From Nymphaea colorata (Eukaryota > Streptophyta > Magnoliopsida > Nymphaeales > Nymphaeaceae), in assembly GCF_008831285.2 (NCBI RefSeq), contig NC_045144.1, forward strand, positions 19,297,716 through 19,361,715: 64,000 bases of DNA. Direction: 5' to 3'. The translations under genes and the position numbers were made by a program. The notes below the pieces were generated by a model. It worked only from the letters and a program-made list of their open reading frames with translations, was not told the DNA's origin and did no database searches. Position 1 is the first letter of the stretch, and every line of letters starts with the position of its first letter. Shown here one piece after another: positions 24,056 to 35,010 of this stretch.

Positions 24056-24079
24056 TGAGAAAACACAATATTAGTGTAA

Positions 24080-24290
24080 TTAAAATATATTCGAATTCGG
24101 ATTTAAATTTAAATTCCGATGAAAAAAATTATATCATATCCAAATCCAACTTTAAAATCTACATCCGAATCCGAATTTTAAGGTACATATAAATTAGACA
24201 TTTAAGTTATATCCGAATCCGATCAGAATCCGACTTTCAAATTATATCTGAATCCATCCGAATCCGATTTATGACTTTTAAACCATGTGT
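24080..24290. repeat. ATCCGAAT-type repeat remnant
   Basis: Dense ATCCGAAT/ATTCGGAT variants, as in the element at 7136-7595, without clear ends. Confidence 0.5.
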
Positions 24291-24369
24291 AAATTATGTA
24301 CAACAAAATATATAGTATACTCAAAGTGAACTATGGAACCCAATCTTCACACCTTTTAATAACATCTAA

Positions 24370-24567
24370 CATGCAAGACATAGGAATTAGGACTATATCT
24401 TTTAAGAACATCTAGCAACCAAACTTCAGTGTTGCCCATGTTATTTTCAGCTTCCCCAACCTTCAATATGTTCTCCAATCCTTCAAGACAAACCATCACA
24501 ATTCTTATGTCTGGGTACATCAGAAGATCGCACAAAGGTTTGATGCAACCCTGACTCACCAGATACC
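24370..24567 (-). pseudogene. Importin subunit alpha, single-exon fragment
   Basis: The minus strand encodes [15 protein letters not shown], then [20 protein letters not shown], an Armadillo-repeat segment from the C-terminal half of plant importin alpha, the adaptor for nuclear import. An acceptor-like TTATTTAG precedes it, as at the natural exon start, but the expected continuation after GNT is replaced by unrelated residues and no donor is visible. No other importin exon lies nearby. This is an isolated, probably captured or left-over exon. Confidence 0.72.
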
Positions 24568-24647
24568 TAAATAACAATGTTTACCAATTAGGAAAAAAAA
24601 TGATACAACAAACGAGACAAAAAAACCATACAATAATGTCACACCAG

Positions 24648-24917
24648 AGGAGGACGGAAATAAAATTACAGAATGCCGCTCAAAAGCATACCACATAACC
24701 CAAGCCACCACAAATAATGCCGCACCAGATCACAACTCAGAGAGAAAGAGAAGAAGGAGGTAGTTTCACCAGTTTCCTCCTCCTCACCCCTATGGCCGGT
24801 GAAACTACCTTCTTATCTTTCTCTCTGAGTTGTGATATGGTGCGGCATTATTTGTGGTGGCTTGGGTTATGCGGTATGCTTTTGAGCAGCATTCCATAAT
24901 TTTATTTCTGTCCTCCT
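24648..24917. repeat. Near-perfect 270-bp hairpin (foldback MITE)
   Basis: Arms of about 125 bp (24648-24775 and 24787-24917) are inverted copies with few mismatches. The ends read aggaggac and gtcctcct. The loop is about 12 bp near tcacccctatgg. It lies just downstream of the importin fragment. No clear target-site duplication was found. Confidence 0.85.
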
Positions 24918-25605
24918 TTTGTCCAAAATACCCTCGAATGCCTCAAAACGACTTTTTTCGAGGCCTCGGGGTTCGGGTAAGATAAATCTATTGTACAGTT
25001 TTTTAAAATAGTTTAAGTCTGGCATGTTTGATACTGGTGACAACCCATGTGGGGTATCCTCCCTATAAGGGAGTGTAAGTGGAGAAATAATCCCGTGGAC
25101 GACCTTCACTTGTAATTCACTTCCCCTTCAAACATGTGTTATGTGGGTTTGATTTGGATTAAGTACCAAAATTCAAAACAAGATCTGGCCATTGATATGG
25201 GCCATGGTGGGTCGAACCATGGTCCAGAAATGTAAATCATTAAGATTCATTCGGGTTAGATAGGGAATCAAATTCAGTGCAGAGATACATATAGAATCCA
25301 CAAGTGTGTGTTGACACATGCACATTTATCAAGAACGAATAAAATGTGGTTGAGATAATTATAACACATATTATAATTATAACACTAACAACAACAGATA
25401 CTATTTTCAAGAAAATTCAAACTATTTTTCGTTTAATTCATTCAAAAAGTTACTTTTGACCCCCCCTCGAATTTCTTTTCTGGACTCATATCATATTTAA
25501 TGTTAATGTGCCCCAGTAAACTCAATGCTCGCCAAAAATCCTAGATCGTATGAAAACAAGATGATGGCAACTTAGAAAACAAATGCACTGATGTTCATGA
25601 TCCAC

Positions 25606-25675
25606 AACAGCAAGCTATTTCTGATATTGTGGAGGAGGTTGGCCACCACCGATAGCTTGCTGTCGGTGCCTCCTC
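25606..25675. repeat. Miniature copy of foldback-element end
   Basis: The words cagcaagctat, aggttggccaccaccgat, agcttgctgtcgg and cctcctcgag match the outer end of the foldback element at 32655-34220 in compressed form. It lies about 650 bp upstream of the acetohydroxyacid synthase pseudogene; the corresponding end lies about 800 bp upstream of the intact gene. Confidence 0.65.
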
Positions 25676-26326
25676 GAGCGTCGCTCATGCGTTGCACTGC
25701 TGCACGGAAATGAGCATGCGACGTCGTCATCCTAATTTTAACTCACTTAAAGGATCAACTGACTGGCCGAGATCGCCAACGGTAATGGATATTGGCCTGG
25801 TGTGGAAGTCCCCATCCTCTTTGGGCTGACCTGGTTTGGTCTCGGTCCGAAGACCAAGCGTGTGGCAACTTGACCCACTAGGCATTCTAATTCATCATGA
25901 GACAGCCCACCAACCTCGTAGGTCAAGCCAAGCCAAGGTGGTGGTCCGCTAACTTGGCTCATGCAAGTATTTACTGGCAGGAGGGCCCGGGCCATGGCTC
26001 CGGTGAGCCCAGAATTTTTTTTTTAACGTAAAAAATTAAATTTTTTTAGTTTGGTTCGACCCGTTGCTCACTGGACCGAGTTGGGTTTGTGGCGAAGAGG
26101 GTCTGAACACTCAAAACATGTTAAGGCCCGTCCACTAAGATCATGACAGCAGTTTTTATCAAAGCCAATTGCACCAAACCTGGATTAGCTGGATCCGTGG
26201 GTACTGCTCAGAGAAAAGAGCCAAATCTTCCTTTTAACTCCTCATCTTTTTAGAGTATAAGATTTGCTTTCGGTCCATCGACATGCCGCTTCTGCAGTTG
26301 TTGGTGGTGCTTCTGAAAAAGGCTTG
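25676..26326. other. DNA upstream of AHAS pseudogene, with partial GC-AT-GC element
   Basis: A partial element with ggcccgggcc, an AT core and cgacccgttgctc lies near 25980-26075. No gene is seen. Confidence 0.45.
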
Positions 26327-27020
26327 AATGAATTGGAGGAACAGAAGAGGAGATGGTCACATAGCTTTCAGTCAGTAGGCGATGCAATCACCCCGCAGTA
26401 TGCTATCAAAATGCTTGACGAATCGACTAAGGGGGAGGTGATCATCTGGAATCGGGCAGCATCAAATTTGGCGGCGCAGTGGTACAACTACAAGAGGCCT
26501 CGGCAGTGGCTGACTTCTGGTGGACTGGGGGCAGTGAAGTTCGGTGTGCCGGCTGCAATAGGAGCCGCGGTCGCCAATCTAGGTGCCCTCGTGGTTGATA
26601 TTGACATGGACGGCAGCTTCATCATGAATGTGCAATAATTGACCACCATTAGAGCGTACAACCTACCTGTGAATATCATGCTACTGAACAACCAGCATCT
26701 GGGTATGGCGGTACAGTGGGAAGATCGAATCGACAAGGCGAACAGAGGGCACAGTTACGTCGGAGATCCAGCAAAAATGTTCGAGATATTTCCGAACTTG
26801 GTGAAATTTGCAGAGGCCTGTAATATTCCAGCCACCGGAAGATGTAGGACACTCCAGGGCCTTTCTTGCTGGATGTGATTGTCCCACATAAGGAGCACGT
26901 CTTGCTGATGATTGCCAGGTTTGGGGCATTCAAGGATGTGATCATGGAGGGAGATGGCAGGAGAAGTTACTAAAGCTCTGGCTTCATCATTTAAGTGGGA
27001 TATCATTTGTATATATGTGT
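26327..27020 (+). pseudogene. Acetohydroxyacid synthase, C-terminal pseudogene
   Basis: It is homologous to the C-terminal third and 3' UTR of the intact gene at 35011-37044, starting at ELEEQKRRW and running past GDGRRSY. It has an in-frame TAA at 26636-26638 where the gene has Glu (CAAGAA changed to CAATAA). The first Gly of the thiamine-diphosphate GDG motif is replaced by Met. A deletion of about 37 nt near 26838 shifts the frame. The N-terminal two thirds are absent. Similarity continues about 50 bp beyond the stop position, so this is a genomic duplicate rather than a processed copy. Confidence 0.93.
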
Positions 27021-28925
27021 AAACCCTGAGGGAAGGAAGACAATGAAAATAAAAACCTAAAGAAAAACAATAACAAGAATAAATACAAGGGCAGAGACGT
27101 CGACAGTGTTGTGGAAGTCTGACTGCCGGTGGACAGAGACCGCTTGATGCTGCTGGATGCCGGATCTGAAAACGAGAGTGAGAAATGAAGGGTGCGGCCG
27201 TGCGGGTGAACAACGACAGATAGTTCTCTATCGGATCATCTACGTAACCAGCGTACGCGTATGTTGAATGTAGACCTATCAATTATAAAATATTTTTTTA
27301 ATTATTAAACGATCTGGACTGGCCGACTCAGTTCGCACCATCGGGTAGCCGGCCCGTGGTCCAGGCCTACTTTTGGACCAGTTTTTGGTAAAACATAGAT
27401 CTATCTTAAAACAATTCTTTTGGATTTGAATACTGTTTAAGCCATTTTAATGATTCTTGCATCTTGTAAGAGACTACACATTCATGTTTAACTTAGGTTA
27501 TCAAAAAAATTGATTATACTTTTGTTTAAATTTTGAAGAGATAATGCTAAACTGATATCCGTAATGCAACTTGAATTAGACTTGGATCTTGATTATCAGT
27601 CCCACTCATATTGAAATTATGTTTTAACTTTTGTGGAGATAAATTTAAATAAGGGACCAACTTATTTTAAACGTGCATTTTACTTGTTCTAAACTTGTTT
27701 GGATTTGGATCCACCTTGTTTCAGATATAGATGTTTCGGTTCTTTTCAAATTATATTCAGACTTGGAGTTAACTTGTTTACAGTCGACATATTAGTTGTT
27801 GCAAATAGCTCTGGACCTAGATCTAGCTTGCTTTGAAAATAAATAATTTAGACATTGCAAATGAATTTGGATTTGGATCTACATGATCTACAAATAGATA
27901 TTTTGCGGACCTGAATATGGTCTATATTGTTTTGAAAATAAAATGTTGCAAATAAATTTCTAAATTGGTCCAATGTATATTCTAGTTGTTGTACATGGAT
28001 CCAAATCTAGATTTGACCTGTTTTGCAAAGGCTTATGAGCAATGGTGGTCGATAGTAATTGGGGATGTCGGATGTTTGAAAACTTTTTTTAATTGTTGTG
28101 AACATATTTAAATAAAAAAAAAATTTTGCTCCAAAATGTATTAGTTATTGAAAATGGATTTGGATTTGGCTTGCTTGAGAAAAGTTATATTTCTGTAATT
28201 AGACTTGGAAGTGTTTTTGTTTGAAAATAAATCCATGTTCAAAGTTGCAAACTGATTTCAGATTTGGATGACTTCCTTTGAAAATGTGTATGTTTAAATG
28301 TTGTTATAGATCTGGACCCGGACATAGTTTGGCCTAATATAGTTCCACGGTGTGAGCTTCAATACAATGAAACTTTGGGAACAGTAAAACATGATAATAA
28401 ATACTTATGGATAATCTGTTGCATGATTACGAATGGATCTAAGTTGTTTTAGCATTCACATATATATGTTTGTAACTTTGCTAACTGTTGCATATCAATC
28501 TGATGATGGTCATAGAATCATGTTGTATTTGTTTTGATTAAGCATATACATTTGTGCTTGGATAATTGTTGCAAAGAGATTTGCATCTGAATCTAGTTTA
28601 TCTCACATAAGTCTCATGTGCTTGTGTTTTGCAAAATTATGAACTTACTTGGATTAGTACTTGAGATCCAGACTTTTGTGCTAATCAATTGAAATATTGT
28701 GCTTGTAGACATACAAATGAGATTTGGTCTTGATGTCTGAAAACTTGCTTTTTAAGTAAGTTTAGGTATGCTATACATGATGTTGTTAATTACATGTTTT
28801 GCACATGGTGTAAATGAAGTACATGAGCAAAACAATATATATGCGTCTAAAAATACGTTTAGATAGATGAACTAAATCATGAATGTGGTTAACGCATATC
28901 TAGGCTTGGGACACCATCCGCATTG
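27021..28925. other. Low-complexity intergenic DNA rich in GGATTTGGATCT words
   Basis: From about 27400 to 28850 variants of ttgcaaat..atttggatttggatct recur irregularly. A partial GC-AT-GC element lies near 27280-27375. The word style resembles the interior of the LTR element at 58071-63439. No gene is seen. Confidence 0.45.
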
Positions 28926-29176
28926 AAGGGTGGGCGTCGGGCCTGGGCCAGGAAAAACCTGGCCCGGGACGGGCCCAATAGGCCGGCCCGGCCCGTTTTG
29001 CCCGTTAAGAATTAAAAAAAAAATTATTTTTTAATAATATATATTTATAATTAATAAATATATTTTATATTAAAAGTTATTTTATAATTAAAAAATTATT
29101 TTATAATTTTAAATGGGCCCGGCCCAGGCCGAGACCCGGGCCCCTGCCGGGTTCACAGGCCCAAATGCCCACCCTT
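28926..29176. mobile_element. MULE-like MITE (GC-AT-GC family), best-preserved copy
   Basis: Perfect 10-bp terminal inverted repeats, aagggtgggc and gcccaccctt, enclose 251 bp with GC-rich arms and an AT-rich core. Flanks atccgcattg (28916-28925) and atccacattg (29177-29186) form a 10-bp target-site duplication with one mismatch. A 9-10-bp duplication suggests Mutator-like transposition. There is no coding capacity. Confidence 0.82.
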
Positions 29177-29496
29177 ATCCACATTGTGCCCTCGGTTATG
29201 CACAAGGAAGATTAATTATGGTTGTCAACAATGCCAACGGATAATTAATATTGCATGAATTTCATGTATAAAATTATAATAACTATTGTTGCAAATACAT
29301 ATTATTGTTAAATGTTTTTTTTTATCTATGTGCATATAAATTTTAAAATCTTACCCTTCATATAATAAATATTAAGTTGCATGTCGCATTGTTAACCATG
29401 AATGTTGAAATAAACTGAGAACATGTTTTTTATTTTTTATTTTTTTGAAATTTCAGATGATGATGAATAGAAGGGATGCTGATGAGGCTGCTGCAT

Positions 29497-30361
29497 TGCA
29501 CACTGTAACAAAAACCAAAACAAAGGACATCCCCAAAACTATGTCCAAAACCCTTGCCTACCTTCAACCTTGGAGTCTTCAGCTGCTCTAAGCGAAAATG
29601 GTTTTGAGTAAATCTGCAGCATCTAATTGGGGTGCTTTTCCTTCAAAAATATGCTGGTGTATATACAATTTCTATCTGCAGGAGCATATGCAAATCATCT
29701 GCGCACCAGATATGGTTGTGGGAGGCTCTCCTGGCAGCGATCTTCCCGTTGCAGAAAATAAACTTACTAGCTTTTCTTTTTGAATTGATGGTTAACATTG
29801 ATGAGCCTTTACGTCATATCAAATGCCAACCACGACAATCATAATGGGCTGTCTCATGAGCATCGATACAGCTATGGATGACCAATAGATATTATGAGAC
29901 AACGGAACCTTCAATGGCTCCTTCACCACGTCAAGAAGCAAAGGAAAAACACTTTTCTGGTTGACACTGCTTGACGATCTCTCTTCCCGTCAATCGCATC
30001 CAGATTTGGGGGTTCAGGGACTTCAGTCCTTTTGGCTCTAATCCCTTGGAAGTACCGAACAGGAATCCCCTCCATGTTTCTTCTCAAGTGGGAAACCTTT
30101 CTGTTCTCTTTTGATTTTGTTCCGACAAACGGGAGCAGTCGATTTTCTGGCGTAGTCAAGATTTCTTCGAACCATTGGGTGGCGTTTCGACAAAAATTTG
30201 AAGTGGATATCAGGAAAAAGTGTTTGTCCGGCTGCCAGCTTCGTGAAGGGAAGAGGCAAAAGGGTCGTGTTATAGAGAGGGAATGAAACTTACAAGAAGA
30301 ATTTTATGATGCTGCAAGCTTCGCCATATGAGGGCCATACATATGGGTCTTTCACTTATTT
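29497..30361 (+). repeat. Segmental duplication, right unit (5' part)
   Basis: A copy of 21663-22601. The minus-strand frame (about 29945-30215) is again open, with RNMEGIPVR, TEVPEP and DGKRDRQAV. Its function is unknown. Confidence 0.75.
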
Positions 30362-30413
30362 AGTCCTGTATCGATGGGCGGGTGGAAGTGGCGGGGGTGA
30401 CAGGCCTATAAAT
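30362..30413 (+). promoter_or_regulatory. snRNA-type promoter (USE and TATA) upstream of U2 fragment
   Basis: AGTCCTGTATCG (30362-30373) is identical to the U5 version. TATAAAT begins at 30407, 33 bp after it. The U2-like start at 30440 is again exactly 33 nt from the TATA start. Confidence 0.75.
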
Positions 30414-30439
30414 GGAGCGGACTGCCGTTGTCCCAAATC

Positions 30440-30495
30440 ATACCTTTTTCTTCTTTTCGGTTGAGATAAAGTGTATCTTTTCATTTAATACTTCT
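30440..30495 (+). pseudogene. U2 snRNA 5' fragment (right copy)
   Basis: It starts ATACCTTT like U2 and keeps a degenerate first hairpin (TTCTTTTCGGTTGAGAT) and AAGTGTATC. The branch-point-pairing GTAGTA is broken in the same way as in the left copy, so the defect predates the duplication. There is no Sm site or 3' domain. Confidence 0.72.
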
Positions 30496-30975
30496 TGGGT
30501 CATATAACATATATGTGCGGAATAGAATCACATAACATATATGATTATGGTTATTTTTAAATATCTTTTTGTAGCCTTACATATTTCAGGAAGGTTTTCT
30601 AATTCTTTTCTTGTTTTAGTGTATATTGTGTGTAATAGGCCGTAATTATATTGCTGTCTTCTGTATTAGTTTTAGGATATGCTATTAGTTTATTTAGACC
30701 GGGTAATGGTAAAGTCGAATATCCTTTGCCCTTTGTTTGGTTTGGTGGGGTTGTTATTTAGGAAGTCCGTGACCTGTTTAAAGTTTTGTATGCAATTTTT
30801 TACTATTATGGTTTGGCTTTCTTTTTTCTGTTTTATGGTTGGTTGGTTTGGACATAGGTCTAGATTTGTGGTGGGATAATGTGGACTGGTGTAGTTTTTA
30901 TTTTTGGTCTCTTGAACCTTATTAAGATTATAGTCTTTGAAGTTTATTTTCTTCTTCTATGGTTTCATTCGTAAA

Positions 30976-31850
30976 ATCCATTTGGCACTGTGAACGCTGT
31001 CAAAGATTTACTTTCCTCTTCTAATTCACGTAGAATCCGCTTTTGCAGTCAAATTTATTAAAATGTTGATATCTTGATATTTGTGTTAATTTTAGTATTT
31101 TATTTGAAATAACATAGTTGTAAGTTTTTGTTTTTGTATTAAGATTTCTATAATCTATAACCGTTCTTGTTTTGCTTTTTTTTTATCGCTATGTTTATTT
31201 ATTATAAAAACTGGAGTATTATGTTTTGAGTTAGATTATCTTATGTAGACTTCTTTAGTAGTTCTCGTATGTGTTTATCAAATTCTACTAAATCATTTGG
31301 TACATATTTCAATGGTAGTTGTGTGATTATGCTATCTTCATCAATCAGTTTTATTTTCACACTAGTTTTGTATTTTTCCCAGATTTCTAAAAAGATGTTT
31401 TGAATATAAAGATGAAAGTTCTTTTTCTATTTTCTATATGTTGAAGTTCATTTATGTCGTATACGTGTAATGTGATTTCATTTATACGTTTTCTAAATAG
31501 CTTTTGAATCATTTAACTGCTTCCTTTTATTCACGAGACTTTTCGTTTTTTCACTGTTCTTTACAATTAAAGCTTCTATTTTCTCTTGGTATGGTGTAGT
31601 AAGAATTAGGTGTTTTTCAGTTATTTAAGAATGGTTTCCTAAGATTATATCTTTCCCTTGTAAGTGGAAAGCGTACATCCTACTTATTTCATATTTGTAC
31701 TGTAATATTGTCAGCTTTGTATGTTATTAAATCTTTCAAATTATTAAATGTAAGATTGAAGCCGGAGGAATCTAGAGCAGTGAAATCATCTATTCCATAT
31801 TTGGACTGTCATCCGTTGAATTTGTGCAAAAGTACACAACACAACTATAG
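30976..31850 (-). pseudogene. Endogenous caulimovirid remnant: protease end and RT N-terminal part
   Basis: On the minus strand, 31850-31600 resembles the end of a pararetroviral aspartic protease (GKDIILG near 31638-31660). About 31370-31010 resembles the first half of reverse transcriptase, with VIDYRNLN near 31141-31166 and a later LTAF. Stops and frameshifts interrupt every domain. The similarity ends abruptly near 30975, where the sequence joins DNA homologous to 23041-23185 of the left unit. It is complementary in content to the remnant at 23190-24055: one unit kept the front of pol, the other the back. Confidence 0.78.
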
Positions 31851-32121
31851 CAGACCTTCTTCCCGGTAGGGAAATTCCAATAAGGAGTTGGTCTTATGGT
31901 CGATTGGGAATTATGCAATAGACGCAGCTGAATGAACTTGGTCATTTCCAGGCCCCGCTTTGCTTCTGGTTGGGTGCTTGAGTGAACTCTTGATCCTCGG
32001 ATGGAGATAATTTCTCCAAGGTCACTTTGTCGTCAGCCTTGTAAGAGGGCACTCGGCTCACGTATTATCTTCGACCTCCTCTTACTTTTACTTTTTTCTT
32101 GTCCTTCTTTTTAAAGCTCTA

Positions 32122-32266
32122 ATGGGGTCTACCACTATGAAGGTAGCAGCTATCACCAACACCACCACCAAAAGCTTTCTTCTTACCAAGCTCCACCGGA
32201 AAGAGACGCAGGGAGAGCAGCCGGCGGCAGAGACGAGTCCTTTGGGACTTCCCCATTTCGGGCAAG
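32122..32266 (+). pseudogene. Scrambled AHAS leader: transit-peptide start joined to inverted 5' UTR
   Basis: Positions 32122-32190 match the first 23 or so codons of the synthase ([10 protein letters not shown], then Thr-rich, KSFL). The sequence from 32194 to about 32266 is the reverse complement of 34893-34964, the DNA upstream of the intact gene. The join is abrupt. It encodes no enzyme. Confidence 0.85.
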
Positions 32267-32654
32267 TTTGGTTGGAGGGAAAGGAAAGGAAATGGAGGGA
32301 TTGAGCAATCCCTCCTTTGTTTGGTTGACTAACTAAAAAGGAGGAAAAGTGAGGGAAAAAGGTAAAGTGTGTTTGGTTGGGAAGGAGGAAAATGAAATGA
32401 TTGTGTAGTGTAAAATCAGACGACTTGAGAAGAAAAGGAAAGGAAGAGAGGAGCAAAAGTGCTGACTGCCACAATGCCCCTTCCTTCACGTTTTTAATTT
32501 TTTTAAACATTTTGACTGTTATTCCATTCCATTCCTTTACCGGAGACTTTGACGACGGGGCAGTCAAGTAGGCTTCCTTACTGATTCAGATTTTGATCAA
32601 ATTGAAATTTGGATCTGGACAAAGTGGTGACGGGCCTCGCGCACTACAGCGAGG

Positions 32655-34220
32655 GAGAGAAGGCCTCGACAGCAAGCGATCGGTGGTGGCCAACCTCCCC
32701 CACAATATCAGAAATAAAAAAAACCTGATACCAAATGGAGAGGAGATGGTTAAGGGGGAGAGGGACAATGGTTATCTAACCGTCTCTCTCTCTTTCTCCA
32801 TTTAAACACTCTGCACTACAGAATTACACAGCAAAGAATATGAAAATCATATACCACTTGCTAATGCCCACGTATAGCATCATCTCAACGCCATCTGCAA
32901 GCAGTAGGGAATCAGTCAACAGTTCAGATATCCAAGAAGATGATCTTTTACAAGTTAGACCAACACAGATCTGTCTCCCACATTCAACCATTCACAAAAG
33001 TAGCTGAAACCGAAAAGAAAACGATACTCATGCCAGGACCCAACTCCTCAAAATTCACAGAAACAATGGAAAACAGCCATCAACCACAGGAATCAAAGGG
33101 GCACACAGACCTGCGGGGAGTCCATAAATCCTAACCAGTATTACCTCCAAGGAAGCCCAATACAAGGAATAAAGAGATTGCTTCTCTTTTGGTAGGAGAA
33201 AAAATGGCAATAGATGCAATGGGAGTCAATGGAATGGAGAGAGAGGGAGAGAGCGGAAATCTGGGGAGAGAGAAAGAGGAGGTACACAGACGTGGGGGAA
33301 GGTGGGGGAGGAAGGATCGCATTTAAAGGCGCCAAAATGGAGCGGTTGATGGAGGGAGAGGGAGAGGAACAATGGAATATCTCTCCCACAACAGCAAGCT
33401 ATCGGTGGTGGCCAACCTCCCCCACAATGTCTGAAATAGAAAAACCTGATACCAAATGGAGAGGAGATGGTTAATAGAGGGAGAGGGAGAGGAACAATGG
33501 AGTAGCTGTTAGGATTGAATCCATAGGTTTTTTTTTTCCTCTCCATTTTGGCGCCTTTAAATGCGATCCTTCCTCCCCCACCTTCCCCAGATGTACCTCC
33601 TCTTTCTCTCTCCCCAGATTTCCGCTCTCTCCCTCTCCCTCCATTCCAATGACTCCCATTGCATCTATTGCCATTTTTTCTCCTACCAAGAGAGAAGCAA
33701 TCTCTTTATTCCTTGTATTCGGCTTCCTTGGAGGTAACACTGGTTAGGATTTCTGGACTCCCCGCCGGTCTGTGTGCCCCTTTGATTCCTGTGGTTGATG
33801 GCTGTTTTCCATTTTTTCTGTGAATTTTGAGGAGTTGGGTCCTGGCATGAGTATCGTTTTCTTTTCGGTTTCCCTACTTTTGTGAATGGTTGAATGTGGG
33901 AGACAGATCTGTGTTGGTCTAATTTGTAAAAGATCATCTTCTTGGTTATCTGAACTGTTGACTGATTCCCTACTGCTTGCAGATGGCGTTGAGATGATGC
34001 AATATTAGCAAGTGTTATATGCTTTTCATATTCTTTGCTCTGTAAATCTGTAGTGCAGAGTGTTTAAATGGAGAAAAAGAGAGAGAGAGGGATGGTTAGA
34101 TACTCCATTGTTCCTCTCCCTGTTAACCATCTCCTCTCCATTTGGTATCAGGTTTTTCTATTTATGATATTGTGGGGAGGTTGCCCACCAGCGACAGCTT
34201 GCTGTCGGGGCCTCCTCGAC
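32655..34220. mobile_element. Foldback element, ~690-bp inverted arms
   Basis: The left arm (32655-33346) and the right arm (33542-34220, inverted) pair over nearly their whole length, including ccaaatggagaggagatgg, atttaaacactctgcac and aggcgccaaaatgg. The spacer (33347-33541) contains a third partial copy of the outer end. Open frames inside are mirror images of each other and not conserved as protein. There is no transposase. It sits just upstream of the intact acetohydroxyacid synthase gene. Confidence 0.85.
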
Positions 34221-35010
34221 TACCAATTCCTTTTAAATATTGTTTGGCATCTTATGTTTTTCGTCTCTTTCACCGCTTTGGTTTTTTCTGGCAATCGTTT
34301 ATATTGTTGTTGATCCTATCTGGTTTAGCGGTTTTGTTCTCAAAATTCATCCGACTATTGCTTTGAGATGAGAAAGTTGATCGATCGTTTGAAATGTTTA
34401 AAATAAAGTATATATAAATCCGTCAAGAAATTCATGATTTTTTTATTGTTAATTCATTTGAATATTTTGAAATTTCTCTACTGTATTTATATTTCTAATA
34501 TTGAATCCATAGGTTTTTTCCCTCTTATTTAAGAACTGTCCATTTTCCCTGTTATTTCAGATCCTTATTAGAGGCAATGAAACATGAACTTTAGCGTAAC
34601 CAATCCCTGGGCATTAGCAAGTGAGTTTCAATTTAGAGCCTCAAGAAAGTAACCAATCCCTTTGTAAGTAATCGGGTCAAATCCACTTATGCGTATACTA
34701 AGCCCGATATCAGAATTTAAGGTTGTATTCTGATACATTCAATATGATGCACATCGTGTTGAAACAAGAATGGCTTTGAGGGAAAGAAAGAAAATCCAGA
34801 TTCAAAATCCAATTTGATGAAAATCTGGATCCGCAAGGACCTACCTAACTGCTCCGTCGTGAAGTCTCTGGTCCATCACCACTCAAAGAGGGAAAGTGGG
34901 GAAGTCCCAAAGGGCTCGTCTCCGCCGCCGGCTGCTCTCCCTGCGCCTCTTTCCGGTGGAGCCTAACAGTGATCGCGAGAGAGAGATAAAGAGCACTTGG
35001 GTCATCTTTA
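34221..35010. other. Upstream region of acetohydroxyacid synthase
   Basis: Contains promoter and 5' UTR by position; no TATA box could be fixed with confidence. The words ttgaatccatagg near 34503 repeat those in the foldback spacer at 33517. The last ~120 bp are GC-rich and are the source of the inverted piece at 32194-32266. Confidence 0.5.

Noticed and set aside
33226-33740. Several frames around the foldback centre
   Set aside because: They mirror each other across the inverted arms and show no protein conservation.
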